A stretch of 64,000 nucleotides of DNA, taken from an uncultured Clostridia bacterium. Its GTDB lineage: Bacteria > Bacillota > Clostridia > Oscillospirales > Oscillospiraceae. Positions 8,509 through 17,846 of this stretch are shown here, piece after piece (within the stretch, counting starts at the first letter, position 1; every line of letters begins with the position of its first letter). The notes under the pieces were generated by a model. That model saw only the letters and a program-made list of their open reading frames with translations. It ran no database searches and had not been told where the DNA came from. The stretch spans positions 1 through 64,000 of the forward strand of contig CALBGG010000139.1 in the NCBI GenBank assembly GCA_937893605.1. The letters are read 5' to 3'. Position numbers and translations under genes: made by a program.

Positions 8509-9180
8509 ATGGGACAGTATAAAGTTTATGAAATAAAGCAGAACATTTTCAAGGCAAACGACGATGCCGCCGATGTTCTTCGCGCCGAAATGAAGAAAAA
8601 CAAATGCTTCATGCTCAACCTCATGTCGTCACCCGGCAGCGGAAAAACGACCACGCTCACCCGGACCATCGAGCATCTGTGCGGCGAGATGAATATCGGT
8701 ATCATGGAAGCGGATATCGACTCCGATATCGACGCAGAGCGTATCTCCAATACCGGCGTCAAGAAGGTCATACAGCTGCATACCGGCGGAATGTGCCACC
8801 TGGACGCAGACATGAGCCGTCAGGGGCTTGAGCAGATGGGCACGGATGACCTCGATCTCGTCGTGCTCGAAAATGTCGGCAATCTCGTGTGCCCGGCAGA
8901 GTTTGACACGGGCGCGGCAAAAAACGCAATGATCCTTTCCGTTCCGGAGGGACACGACAAGCCACTCAAGTATCCCCTCATTTTTCAGGTATGCGACGCA
9001 CTTATCATAAACAAGATAGACGTTCTTCCCTATTTTGATTTTGATATGGACAAGGTCGTTGAATTTGCCGGGATGCGCAATCCAAACATAAAAATATTCC
9101 CCATCAGCGCAAAAACCGGAGAGGGGATCGAAGCGTGGTGCGGCTGGCTGCGCGATCAGGCGGCGCAATGGAACGCTTAA
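8509..9180 (+). CDS. hypB: Hydrogenase/nickel-enzyme maturation GTPase HypB
   Basis: A 223-residue SIMIBI-class GTPase that loads nickel together with HypA. The P-loop is SSPGSGKTT (residues ~41-49), the metal-binding switch is GGMCHLDADM, and the base-recognition motif is NKID. The N-terminal histidine-rich nickel-storage tail and the CxxCGC high-affinity site of some HypB proteins are absent, so this is the short form. It sits 20 bp after hypA and is surely co-transcribed with it. The next gene begins 130 bp downstream. Confidence 0.93.
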   Translation: MGQYKVYEIKQNIFKANDDAADVLRAEMKKNKCFMLNLMSSPGSGKTTTLTRTIEHLCGEMNIGIMEADIDSDIDAERISNTGVKKVIQLHTGGMCHLDADMSRQGLEQMGTDDLDLVVLENVGNLVCPAEFDTGAAKNAMILSVPEGHDKPLKYPLIFQVCDALIINKIDVLPYFDFDMDKVVEFAGMRNPNIKIFPISAKTGEGIEAWCGWLRDQAAQWNA

Positions 9181-9309
9181 ACTCTGATTTTTCTCTGATT
9201 TTTCCGAGAAAAACCTCTATATCTATTGCAATTTGTGCCGAAAGTGTTAATATTATAACAGCCTGCTCTATGCAGGCAGATTGTGTTTGATAATGAATGG
9301 AGTAAAAAC

Positions 9310-10503
9310 ATGAAAGACTTGAAGCATCTGCTGTATTTTGAGAACCTCCTCCAGGAGGCTCAAAATGAGCTAATCCTGCGGGCTCAGAACGAAGGGAATG
9401 TCTGTGTGGCATACACCTGCGAGAACGTTCCCGAGCCCCTGCTGAATCTACCCGGTGCTTTTTCCGTGCGTCTTCGTGCTCCCCGTACGGGATCCATGGA
9501 GATGGGCACCTACTATCTGACCAGCTTTCTTTGCGAGTATTCGAGAGCTCTGCTTGAAAGAGCAATCGAGGGCGGCTTCAATTTTGCCGACTGCATCATC
9601 ACTCCGGACGGATGCACCATGATGAATCGCTGCGTCGAAAACATGGAGCTTCTCAAAACCATGGACAAGGAAAAGTTCTTCTATGAGTACATGGAGATAC
9701 CCATGAAGGCCGACGACAACGGCCTTAATCTCTATACGCTTCAGTGCAAAAATCATATTCTGAAGCCTCTCAGCGAGACTTTTGGCATCGACATCTCCGA
9801 TGATGCCATTCGCAAGTCGGTTGCCGAGCACAACCGTGTGTGCGAGCTCATCCGGGCCATCGGCGATTTCCGCAAGGATGAAAACCCGAGAATCACCGGC
9901 TATGAATTCCACATCATCACGCTGGCGACCTATGCCGCTCCGAAGCATCTTATCATTGACAAGCTTGAGGAAACGCTTGAGGAACTCAAAAGCCGCGAGC
10001 CTGATGAAAATAACGGCTTCCGTGCCCGCGTTGCCGTTGTGGGCTCCGAGATCGACGACGTGAACTTCATCAAGCTCGTTGAGGAATGCGGCGCATATGT
10101 CTGCACAGATCGCTTCTGCTACGGCTCGCTGCCCGGCAGAAATCCTATAGTTCTCAATGGCGAGGAGGATGCGCTCACGCAGGTCTGCCGTCACTATATG
10201 TACTCGATACAGTGCCCGAGATATATGAACACCGAAAAGATGAACAGGCGGCGCGCATATGTAAACGAGCTTGCCAAGGAATATAACGCCGAGGGCATAA
10301 TCTACGAGCAGATCAAATTCTGCGATCCATGGGCATACGAAAGAATGATGGGATCGCACATTCTTCATGACGAGTACGGCTATCCCGTGCTGTCCATAGA
10401 CCGTCCGTACAATGTCGGCGCGAGCAACGGTCAGCTGCGCACCCGTGTTCAGGCGTTCGTCGAAAGTCTTGAAATCAAAAAAATCAACGGAGGTGTAAAG
10501 TGA
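9310..10503 (+). CDS. 2-hydroxyacyl-CoA dehydratase D-component (HgdB/BcrC family), protein 1
   Basis: A 397-residue member of the family holding the iron-sulfur subunits of (R)-2-hydroxyglutaryl-CoA and related dehydratases and benzoyl-CoA reductase. The fold is recognised along its length, for example the N-terminal CVAYTCENVPEPLL segment and a C-terminal end of the form GASNGQLRTRVQAFVE. ATG 9310 is chosen because GGAG lies 7 bp before it; an in-frame ATG at 9283 has none. It overlaps the next family member (TGATG at 10501-10505), so the two are translationally coupled and probably form a heteromer. No ATP-dependent activator (HgdC-like) is near, so the true reaction is open. Confidence 0.8.
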   Translation: MKDLKHLLYFENLLQEAQNELILRAQNEGNVCVAYTCENVPEPLLNLPGAFSVRLRAPRTGSMEMGTYYLTSFLCEYSRALLERAIEGGFNFADCIITPDGCTMMNRCVENMELLKTMDKEKFFYEYMEIPMKADDNGLNLYTLQCKNHILKPLSETFGIDISDDAIRKSVAEHNRVCELIRAIGDFRKDENPRITGYEFHIITLATYAAPKHLIIDKLEETLEELKSREPDENNGFRARVAVVGSEIDDVNFIKLVEECGAYVCTDRFCYGSLPGRNPIVLNGEEDALTQVCRHYMYSIQCPRYMNTEKMNRRRAYVNELAKEYNAEGIIYEQIKFCDPWAYERMMGSHILHDEYGYPVLSIDRPYNVGASNGQLRTRVQAFVESLEIKKINGGVK

Positions 10504-12074
10504 TGTCTGACAAGCGAATCGGTACAAAAAACTTTGGCAAAGTGTATCTTGAGGGCAAGCGTTACAGAAGCCGCCGTGAGTGGCGAGGCGTCGTCGACAC
10601 GCTCTATGATTACTCCAGATGGCTTTACAACTGGTTCAATATGTTCAGGATAGTACTTTCCAAGCCCCGCAATATCAAGGCCATGTTCCGCTACCGCTGG
10701 ATGTCCAGCTATCTGGCCGTTCCTATGATGGTCGACCGTCACACTCAGGGCCTGCGCGGCGAGCATCTGCGCATCTGTCACGCAGAGCAGGATATTATTA
10801 TTGAAGATGTTGCAAAGCTGCTCGACAAGCTCTTCCGCGGCGACCGCCGTATCGGCAATGACACCGAGTTTTCAAAGAAGGTCGTGCTTCTCGACGAAAA
10901 CGAGATGCAGTCTGTCATGATGGGCTTCCCGACCGTTGTGCCTCTCAGCCGTGAGATTGCTTCTACTTATATCCCCGTCCTGCTCAATCAGCGTGCGGCG
11001 GTACACTACATTGATGTTGCTCAGGAATACGGTCTTGCAGGCGATGTCTGCCCGATGCCCGAGGCTGAAGCCGGAGTTTCAATAGATGACGACGCACCAA
11101 TTCTCGGCTGCTGCGCAGTGCAGTGCAACACCACCTGCGACGGCTCGCTGCTCGGTAACGGCGTTATCTCCAAGCGTTTAGAGTTTGAGGACGGTATCCC
11201 CGTCTTTCAGCTTGCGACTCCTTTGCGCCACACAAGCGAGGATGTTCAGGATTATGCTGCGCAGGAAATTCGCAATGCCATCGCATTTATTGAGGAGCAC
11301 ACCGGCGAGAAATGGGATTGGACGTATTATTTTGAGTGTGCAAAGCGCGTAAACTACGCGACCAAGTGCCGTCTTGAGTGGCTCGAAATGAGCAAGACCC
11401 CGTATCCGCAGGTCTTCGGTTCAAATCTTGCGCTTTATACCGAAACCAACTACATGGCTATAAGCGGCAGACTACCCGTGTTCGAGGAGACCGACCGCAA
11501 GATCATGAAGCTTGCCGAAAAAGCGTTCAGGAAAAAGAAGATGGCCGCAAACGAATATCGTCACAGAGCCATCGTTTGGGGTGTTCAGTCTCATTACTAC
11601 ATGGACTTCCTCGTGTGGCTGCTCAACTGCTGGGGCATTGTTCCTCTTACCGATATGCTGTCGATGGACAACACCGATATGATCGCAGATGAGGATACGC
11701 CCGAAAACCGCGAGCAGGCGATATACGATATAGCCAAACTTACCGAGAGAATGATCATGCGCAACCGCACACATGGCGGCTACAGAGTGCTGCTTGATGA
11801 TCTCTGGAAATTTGTCGAGGAGTTCAATGCCGACATGGTCATACTTTGGGAGCATATGAGCTGCAAGGCTCTCGACGGTATGCACGGTATGTTCGAGCAG
11901 AGAGCCCGCGAGCTTGGCATCAATCTCGTCTGGGTCTCGCATGATCTGTTTGACCCGCGCGTGGTCTCCCGTCAGGGCGTTCGCGACCAGATAAACACAT
12001 ATATGCGCACCGTCATGGGCGAGGAGCCGGTTGACCCGACGCTTGAGATCCTCCCTGACGAGGAATCATGGTAA
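10503..12074 (+). CDS. 2-hydroxyacyl-CoA dehydratase D-component family, protein 2 (large subunit)
   Basis: A 523-residue family member, longer than its partner. A cysteine cluster GCCAVQCNTTCDG lies near the middle and may bind iron-sulfur. The C-terminal part (MVILWEHMSCKALDG and RQGVRDQINTYMRT) matches the usual end of these subunits. ATG 10503 overlaps the upstream stop, with GGAGG just before it (an in-frame GTG lies at 10500). Together with protein 1 it could form a two-subunit radical dehydratase or reductase, but the activating ATPase and any CoA-transferase are absent from this operon. A 55-residue membrane protein follows in the same unit. Confidence 0.78.
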   Translation: MSDKRIGTKNFGKVYLEGKRYRSRREWRGVVDTLYDYSRWLYNWFNMFRIVLSKPRNIKAMFRYRWMSSYLAVPMMVDRHTQGLRGEHLRICHAEQDIIIEDVAKLLDKLFRGDRRIGNDTEFSKKVVLLDENEMQSVMMGFPTVVPLSREIASTYIPVLLNQRAAVHYIDVAQEYGLAGDVCPMPEAEAGVSIDDDAPILGCCAVQCNTTCDGSLLGNGVISKRLEFEDGIPVFQLATPLRHTSEDVQDYAAQEIRNAIAFIEEHTGEKWDWTYYFECAKRVNYATKCRLEWLEMSKTPYPQVFGSNLALYTETNYMAISGRLPVFEETDRKIMKLAEKAFRKKKMAANEYRHRAIVWGVQSHYYMDFLVWLLNCWGIVPLTDMLSMDNTDMIADEDTPENREQAIYDIAKLTERMIMRNRTHGGYRVLLDDLWKFVEEFNADMVILWEHMSCKALDGMHGMFEQRARELGINLVWVSHDLFDPRVVSRQGVRDQINTYMRTVMGEEPVDPTLEILPDEESW

Positions 12075-12094
12075 TCGAAAGGAGATATGGTAAA

Positions 12095-12262
12095 ATGTCT
12101 AAGCTTTGCACCGTTGCAAAGAAGCTGTCGCTTGCGGGCGCCGCATTTTTCGCCGTTACCTTTGCGGCCTATTACTTCAACCTTGATATGAAGCTTACCG
12201 CAGCCATGGAGCCTGTGCTGAATTATTTCTACGACAGAGTTGACCGCGACCAGCATCTGTGA
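12095..12262 (+). CDS. Small membrane protein downstream of the dehydratase-like pair
   Basis: A 55-residue protein starting at ATG 12095 (AGGAGAT about 8 bp upstream) with one hydrophobic helix (AGAAFFAVTFAAYYF) and a short charged C-terminus. It begins 20 bp after the second dehydratase-like gene and the operon terminator follows immediately, so it is the last gene of that unit. Function unknown; it might tether the complex to the membrane, which is a guess from position. Confidence 0.55.
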   Translation: MSKLCTVAKKLSLAGAAFFAVTFAAYYFNLDMKLTAAMEPVLNYFYDRVDRDQHL

Positions 12263-12275
12263 CAATTCCAAAATC

Positions 12276-12315
12276 AAAAACCTGCCCGTTGGGTCTCCAT
12301 ACGGGCAGGTTTTTT
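12276..12315 (+). terminator. Terminator of the dehydratase-like operon
   Basis: AAAAACCTGCCCGT and ACGGGCAGGTTTTTT form a long stem with a U-run, 14 bp after the last stop codon. Confidence 0.92.
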
Positions 12316-12423
12316 AGTTTTTGCAGGTTGATTCTTTTAAAGCATAGTTAAGCCGTCGGGCATATATGGCAAAAAGCAGACGATGAAAAGCTTGAAGCTT
12401 TTTCGATATGATATGTTCTGTCA

Positions 12424-15003
12424 TCATACCTTTGCCAGGAAGCACTCCTGGCTTTCTACCTCGGAATACAGGATGGCGCTGCCCTCGCCGAGATCAAAAA
12501 CGCGTATGACATCGGCCATAGCATCGCAAGGCTCGGAGCCCATGAGCTTTGAATAGACGTTTTCACAGCCGTTAAGCAGCTCCTCGTTGAGCACGCAGCC
12601 GTCCTCACCGGGATACAGCGCAACATAGAATGTTCCCGCCTCGACGAGATCCTGGAAAAAGTGGCTGCCGTAGCTGAGCTCCGGGCGAAGTCCGTGCGAG
12701 CTGTATGCAAGCTCGGCGATGCAGTCGAAGCGGTTAATCTCCATAAAATGCACCGGTACGCCGAGGCTGGGCGTTGTGGTGCCCCATCGGCCCGGGCCGA
12801 GCAGGATCGTGTGCTCATTGCTCAGGAGACTGTTGAGCTCGCCGAGCTTACGCGCTACCTGATATTTGCGCTGCTCGGGCAGAGCGAGATACGGCTCTAC
12901 CCTGACCATGACGGCGTAGCGCACCGGCAGGCACACATTACCGCCCATGAAGTTGCCCTCTGTGCGGAAATACAGCTGCTTTATCTTGGGCATGACGCCG
13001 ACGGCGCCTATGCCGCGAGTCTGAAGCGGCCTGCATTGCAGGAGATTCACGCGGTAATTGCCATTCTCGTCAAAATTACAGGCGTACTCTATATCGACCG
13101 GATAATCATACTTTTCCTCAAGTATACGCATTGCTTCGGTCATGACTGGCGCAAAGTCCGTTTTGCCGAGCAGCTTGCGGAAGTTGAGTATATCCGGCGC
13201 GTCCGCGGCGCTAAGCCCCATCTCGCGCAGCCGTGCCGCCGTGGGATAGTCGAGCTCCATAAACAGCGACGGGTCGGCCTTTATATCGCGCTTATCTATG
13301 CTGTCAACGTTTATCGTCTCAAACTCATTGCTCTTGAGATTTATCACATCCATTTTATGCTGAGAGTATTTATACTCGTCGCCGTAGGCCACCATCGGCG
13401 GTGCGGTGGGCGCGTCCATGTTCAGAAGCCGTGCATAATCGTCGGCCTCGCGATCCACGGCGCGGGTGCCCATTCCGAAAACAAGGCGCAGCATGCCCTT
13501 GTTTTCCGACGAGGAGTTCTGCTTGTTGAGATACAGGTTCTTCGAATGGCCGACGCCGGCAATGTGCGGATAATAATAGTCGCCGTGAACGTCGCCGCAT
13601 ACGCGCATAACCAAAAGCGCCATCTGCTCATCGCGGTCGAGGAGGTTTCGCTCGGCGCGGTATTTGATCGCGTCCGGATCGACGGTGCTGGCATATACCT
13701 GCTTTACCGCGCGCTCGAACACCTCGTAGCGCTCCTTGAGACTGCCCTGATTGGGGCAGAAAACGCTCTCGTACTTTCCGGCAAAGGCGTTTCCGAAGCC
13801 ATCTTCAAGCAGCGAACTCGAGCGCACGATAATGGGCGACTGCCCGAAATATTCGAGCATTGACATGAACTGCTCCTTTATGCTCGGCATGAAGGTGCCG
13901 CCAAGCAGCAGATCTCGGATATCGGGCGCATATTTGAGATAGTCCTCGGCTTCGATCATGTGTATTCGAGAGCCCCACAGGCCGCTCTGCACGGCATAGG
14001 TATAGAACACGTCGGCGCCGATGTAATACGAGTCGTGCGGCTCTATGCGCGCACTGTAAAGCTCCGGTGCCTCGTCGCGCAGGATATTTCTCGCAAGCAG
14101 CATACCGGCGGCCTTGCCGCCGATGCAGCCCGTGCCGATCTCGCGGTTTTTGATGTACATGAGATCCTTCATGGTGAAGTATTTTTGACACAGGGCAAAG
14201 CGCGTCGGCTCGTTGCCGAGAAGGCATCTCATGATGTTTTCCTTTAAGAGCTTTCCATCCTCGTCGGTCGGCTCTCTGCCGTCGGAAACGGAGTCGAACA
14301 TGCTGTCCCAGCAGTCGCGGCGCTCGCCGGTCTGGGTAAAGCGCTCGAATATCGCGTACGTCTCGGCGCTCGAGGTGAGCGTGCGGCACTTGGTTCCGCT
14401 TATCTTCAGCGGGAAGTAGGTCGTGGGCGTGCGGCGGCCGCGAACCTTCACGGGGTGCATGTAGACGCTTCCGTCGAGCGTGCGGATATTGACGAGCAGC
14501 GGAGCCTCTCTGCGGATGCGCGATATGGTCTCGTAGGTGTGCTTTTCGTAGTCGATGGGCTGATACGCGATCGCCTGTCGGCGGATAAGGAATGGGCTTA
14601 TCAGCAGGAAAAAGTTCGATATCATGAGGTCGGAAAACCAGTACTTCTGCAGATCCGAAAGACAGTCGAACACGAAAAAGGTGCCCATCGGCTCTTTGTC
14701 GATTATCCTGTGCACCTGCACGGCGAAGGTCTCAAAGCCGACTCTCGGATCGAGTATGTATTCCTGGACATTTGCTCCGCCCTCGCACAGAGCGGCCGCG
14801 TCCATGATCTCCTCGTGGTCGCCGAAGCGTATGTAGGCTATGCGCTTGCCCTGTCTGGCGATATTTGTGACGAACCTTGTCGCGACATACATATAGTCGC
14901 TTATGTGCTCGCACTGCCAGACGACAGTGTCCCCCGGGCGCAGAAAGTCAATAGCCTCATCAAGGCCGTCGATGCCGGTGCTTATGCGCCGCTCTTTATC
15001 CAT
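12424..15003 (-). CDS. Fusion of a P-loop-less KaiC/RadA-like domain with a PEP/pyruvate-binding (ATP-grasp) domain
   Basis: An 859-residue protein. The first ~170 residues look like a RecA/KaiC-type domain (GIDGLDEAIDFLRPGD, then KRIAYIRFGDHEEIM), but where the Walker A loop should be the sequence is CEHISDY, so nucleotide binding there is doubtful. From ~285 it matches the ATP-grasp domain of PEP synthase and pyruvate phosphate dikinase (GGKAAGM at 295-301, IVRSSSLLED at 392-401). The phosphohistidine domain and the C-terminal TIM barrel of those enzymes are missing. ATG 15003 has GAGGAGG upstream. It is the last gene of the minus-strand RR-HK-HtrA run, behind a strong hairpin. No known function. 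Confidence 0.8.
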   Translation of the reverse strand: MDKERRISTGIDGLDEAIDFLRPGDTVVWQCEHISDYMYVATRFVTNIARQGKRIAYIRFGDHEEIMDAAALCEGGANVQEYILDPRVGFETFAVQVHRIIDKEPMGTFFVFDCLSDLQKYWFSDLMISNFFLLISPFLIRRQAIAYQPIDYEKHTYETISRIRREAPLLVNIRTLDGSVYMHPVKVRGRRTPTTYFPLKISGTKCRTLTSSAETYAIFERFTQTGERRDCWDSMFDSVSDGREPTDEDGKLLKENIMRCLLGNEPTRFALCQKYFTMKDLMYIKNREIGTGCIGGKAAGMLLARNILRDEAPELYSARIEPHDSYYIGADVFYTYAVQSGLWGSRIHMIEAEDYLKYAPDIRDLLLGGTFMPSIKEQFMSMLEYFGQSPIIVRSSSLLEDGFGNAFAGKYESVFCPNQGSLKERYEVFERAVKQVYASTVDPDAIKYRAERNLLDRDEQMALLVMRVCGDVHGDYYYPHIAGVGHSKNLYLNKQNSSSENKGMLRLVFGMGTRAVDREADDYARLLNMDAPTAPPMVAYGDEYKYSQHKMDVINLKSNEFETINVDSIDKRDIKADPSLFMELDYPTAARLREMGLSAADAPDILNFRKLLGKTDFAPVMTEAMRILEEKYDYPVDIEYACNFDENGNYRVNLLQCRPLQTRGIGAVGVMPKIKQLYFRTEGNFMGGNVCLPVRYAVMVRVEPYLALPEQRKYQVARKLGELNSLLSNEHTILLGPGRWGTTTPSLGVPVHFMEINRFDCIAELAYSSHGLRPELSYGSHFFQDLVEAGTFYVALYPGEDGCVLNEELLNGCENVYSKLMGSEPCDAMADVIRVFDLGEGSAILYSEVESQECFLAKV

Positions 15004-15037
15004 TCTATTTTCCTCCTCAATAGTATTAAAATGCGCA

Positions 15038-15064
15038 GGCCGCCGGAGCAATGCTCCGGCGGCC
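15038..15064 (-). other. Intercistronic hairpin between htrA and the KaiC/PEP-synthase-like gene
   Basis: GGCCGCCGGAGC pairs with GCTCCGGCGGCC (12 bp, loop of 3). On the minus strand it is followed after a few bases by TTTTAAT, so it may partly terminate transcription after htrA or act as a stabilising end. Confidence 0.55.
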
Positions 15065-15078
15065 CGATTCTTGTGCTG

Positions 15079-16347
15079 TTATTTCATATCCGTCGGATCC
15101 ATAAGCTTCACGGTGATCTCCATCGTTTTGCCGTCGCGCCATATGGTGAAGGTTAGCTCGTCGCCGGCCTTGAGTCCCTCCTTGGCATCGGCAACATCGG
15201 AGTTTGTGAAAGCATCTTTGCCGTTGACCTTGGTGATAATGTCGCCGCGCTCGATGCCTTTAGCCTCGGCGTCCGAGCCCTTGGTGACATAGCTTACGTA
15301 AAGCCCCTGCGGAATGTCGTAGTATTTTGCTATATCCTCGCTCACCGGGCCGATCGTCACACCTATTGACACCCTGCCGTACACTGCACCGTCCTTTATA
15401 AGCGCCTGCACAATGCTCTCAACGGTATCCGAGGGAATGGCAAAGCCTAACCCCTCAACGCCCGAGCCGAAGGATGAGATCATCTTCATATTCGTTATAC
15501 CGATGACCTGACCGCGGCTGTTAAACAGCGGGCCGCCGGAATTGCCTTCGTTTATCGACGCGTCGGTCTGAATAAGCGACATCGTCGTTCCGTTATAGCT
15601 CATCTCTCGGTTAAGCGCCGAAATGATGCCGCGCGTCATGGTAAGGCGAAGATCGGGAGACAGCGGATTTCCTATGGCGGCTACGCTGTCGCCGACGCTG
15701 AGAGTCGAGCTTGAGGAAAACTCCGCCGCGGTGAGTCCCGTCGCGTCGATCTTAATGACGGCGATATCGCTCGTCGCGTCAAAGCCTACGAGCTTTGCCT
15801 CATGCTCGCTGCCGTCGCAGAGAACGACAGTTGCGTAGTCGCCCCCGTCGATTACGTGGGTATTGGTTATGATATATCCGTCCGAGGAGGCGATAACGCC
15901 GCTGCCCCAGGCGTAGTAATCCTCGCCGTCATCGTCGCGGAAGACCTTTATGCCGACGACGGAGGGACTGCATTTTTCATATATCGTGCTGAAGTCGAGA
16001 TCAGCGCCCGCATCGCCGTTTTTGATGCTCAGACTGCCGCGATCCTCGACAAGGGGAATGTTTACGCTTGCCGAAACCGAGGTCGGAGCCTCGGTACCGT
16101 AGAGCTCATCGAAGTACATATGCCAGTCTGCGGGCTTGCCGTCGGAGTTATAGTCGGTCGTGTCCGCTCCGAAGCCGCATACGACATAGGTTATGACGAT
16201 GATCAGCAGCCCCAAGCAGGCGGCTATCGCGGCATAGCGCATTTTTCTGCTGCCGGCAGGCAGATTCTGAGCGGCCTGTGCGTTTTTCGCTCCGTGGTGT
16301 GCGTTCGGTTTATACCAGTCGTTGCTGTTTGGATCATACCAGCCCAT
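15079..16347 (-). CDS. Membrane-anchored HtrA/DegP-type serine protease with PDZ domain
   Basis: A 422-residue extracytoplasmic quality-control protease. A cytoplasmic N-terminus, one transmembrane helix (~37-58), a trypsin-like domain with the triad His164 (TNTHVID), Asp194 (TSDIAVIK) and Ser270 (GNSGGPL), and a PDZ domain (~325-420). ATG 16347 is chosen because TTGGAG precedes it; an in-frame TTG at 16359 lies inside that ribosome site. It follows a response regulator and a histidine kinase on the same strand (26 bp after the kinase). This matches the secretion-stress CssRS-HtrA arrangement, so it is probably induced by misfolded envelope proteins. Confidence 0.93.
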   Translation of the reverse strand: MGWYDPNSNDWYKPNAHHGAKNAQAAQNLPAGSRKMRYAAIAACLGLLIIVITYVVCGFGADTTDYNSDGKPADWHMYFDELYGTEAPTSVSASVNIPLVEDRGSLSIKNGDAGADLDFSTIYEKCSPSVVGIKVFRDDDGEDYYAWGSGVIASSDGYIITNTHVIDGGDYATVVLCDGSEHEAKLVGFDATSDIAVIKIDATGLTAAEFSSSSTLSVGDSVAAIGNPLSPDLRLTMTRGIISALNREMSYNGTTMSLIQTDASINEGNSGGPLFNSRGQVIGITNMKMISSFGSGVEGLGFAIPSDTVESIVQALIKDGAVYGRVSIGVTIGPVSEDIAKYYDIPQGLYVSYVTKGSDAEAKGIERGDIITKVNGKDAFTNSDVADAKEGLKAGDELTFTIWRDGKTMEITVKLMDPTDMK

Positions 16348-16373
16348 GTGCTTCTCCAATCTGCCGCGGCGTT

Positions 16374-17831
16374 TTATTTGCGCTCGGCCTTTTCTTTCTT
16401 CTGCTTTGCCGTGGCAAGGGGGAGAGTGAATACAAACACCGTAACACCGTCGCGGCTGGACACCGCGACCTCCTCGCCGTGGCTGTTGAGTATCTTCTTT
16501 ACGAGGTACAGACCCAGTCCAACGCCGTCCTTATCCATACTGCGCGAGCGGTCGGATTTATGGAAGCGGTCAAAAATGTAGGGCAGATCGTCCTCGGGTA
16601 TGGGCTCTCCTATGTTCTTTATCGAAACGTAGGCCTTTGAGCCCTTTTTATATAGTCTTATGGTCACCGTGCTCCCCGGCGATGCAAACTTCATCGCGTT
16701 GTCGGTGAGATTATATATGACCTGCGTTATCGAGTCGCGCACCGCGAACACCTCGATAGGATCCTCCGGAAGCTGCGGGTCGACATCAAGATTTTTATCC
16801 TTAGCTCTGCTCTCAAAGCTCAAAAGGCATTGCAGCAGAAGCTCTGACAGGTCAAAACGACTGCGCTTTGAAAGGTCGACAGCGTCGCTCTCGGCCTGAC
16901 TGAGGTTGAGCATGCTGCGCACAAGGCGCGATAAGCGCCGCGTTTCATCGGCGATCTTGCGCAGGTATTTTTCCTCCTGCTCGTGAGGGATCGTGCCGTC
17001 GAGTATGCCGTCGGCAAAGCCGGCGATTGTCGTCATCGGCGTTCGCAGCTCGTGCGAGACGTTCGCGATGAACTCCTGGCGTTTGCTGTCGCTTTGCTCG
17101 AGTGAGTCCGCCATGCTGTTGAACGACTCGATAAGCGTGCCTATCTCGTCGTCACGCGCTTCTCTCGTCCTGACTCGCACCGAGAAGTCGCCGAGTGCGA
17201 ATTTTCGCGCCGCGAGCGTGAGCTCGTCAAGCGGCTCGGCCATTTTCTTTGAATAAATGAGGCTCATGAGTATTGCTATGAGCACAACCGCTATCGCGAC
17301 GGCAAGCACGACACCGAGGAACGCCTGCCAGTTATTCATAATGTTCATTTCGTCGGATGCCACGAAGACATATCCGAGCGTTTCGTCGCCCGAAACTATG
17401 GGCTTTGCCACTACGTACTGCTGCTCGGAATAAAAGCCCTTGAGCGTGGTCATACCGTCAAATTCGCTGCCCGAGCTCACGGCCTGCATGACCGAAGGAT
17501 CAAGCTGCTTGCCCTGATGCTTTGTGCAATACAGGGTCAAATCGGAACAGGACAGTACAAGACCGTCCTGATCACAGATGAATATGTGGCTCGACGTGAC
17601 ATTTGCGATCGGGCTTATTGTCAGGCGCAGATTCCAGCTGCTGAGCGATTCCTGCTTTGAAAGCGCGAGGGCGGATTTGACCACCTCATCGGCGCTGGCG
17701 CTCATTCTGTCGCGTGCGGAGTTTATAAGATAACCTCTGCCGAGGAAGAAAAACGCCGTGCCTATTATGGCGAACGAGAAGAAAACAAGAAGCGCCGTGG
17801 CGAGAAAATTGCGTAAGTATATGCTCTTCAT
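16374..17831 (-). CDS. Sensor histidine kinase
   Basis: A 485-residue membrane kinase. Transmembrane helix 1 (~9-31), an extracytoplasmic sensor (~32-168) with two cysteines (C95, C102) that could form a disulfide, helix 2 (~170-194), a HAMP linker (~195-248), HisKA with the phospho-acceptor His260 in NVSHELRTPM, and a C-terminal HATPase domain. It lies 15 bp after the response regulator gene and 26 bp before htrA, so the three form one operon. Gene order and partners resemble CssS; the sensor domain alone does not show its signal. Confidence 0.92.
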   Translation of the reverse strand: MKSIYLRNFLATALLVFFSFAIIGTAFFFLGRGYLINSARDRMSASADEVVKSALALSKQESLSSWNLRLTISPIANVTSSHIFICDQDGLVLSCSDLTLYCTKHQGKQLDPSVMQAVSSGSEFDGMTTLKGFYSEQQYVVAKPIVSGDETLGYVFVASDEMNIMNNWQAFLGVVLAVAIAVVLIAILMSLIYSKKMAEPLDELTLAARKFALGDFSVRVRTREARDDEIGTLIESFNSMADSLEQSDSKRQEFIANVSHELRTPMTTIAGFADGILDGTIPHEQEEKYLRKIADETRRLSRLVRSMLNLSQAESDAVDLSKRSRFDLSELLLQCLLSFESRAKDKNLDVDPQLPEDPIEVFAVRDSITQVIYNLTDNAMKFASPGSTVTIRLYKKGSKAYVSIKNIGEPIPEDDLPYIFDRFHKSDRSRSMDKDGVGLGLYLVKKILNSHGEEVAVSSRDGVTVFVFTLPLATAKQKKEKAERK

Positions 17832-17846
17832 ACGAGCCGGCCCCTT

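Noticed and set aside
12661..13863. A 400-codon plus-strand frame inside the KaiC/PEP-synthase-like gene
   Set aside because: The opposite strand encodes clear ATP-grasp motifs over the same bases; the plus-strand product has no family features.
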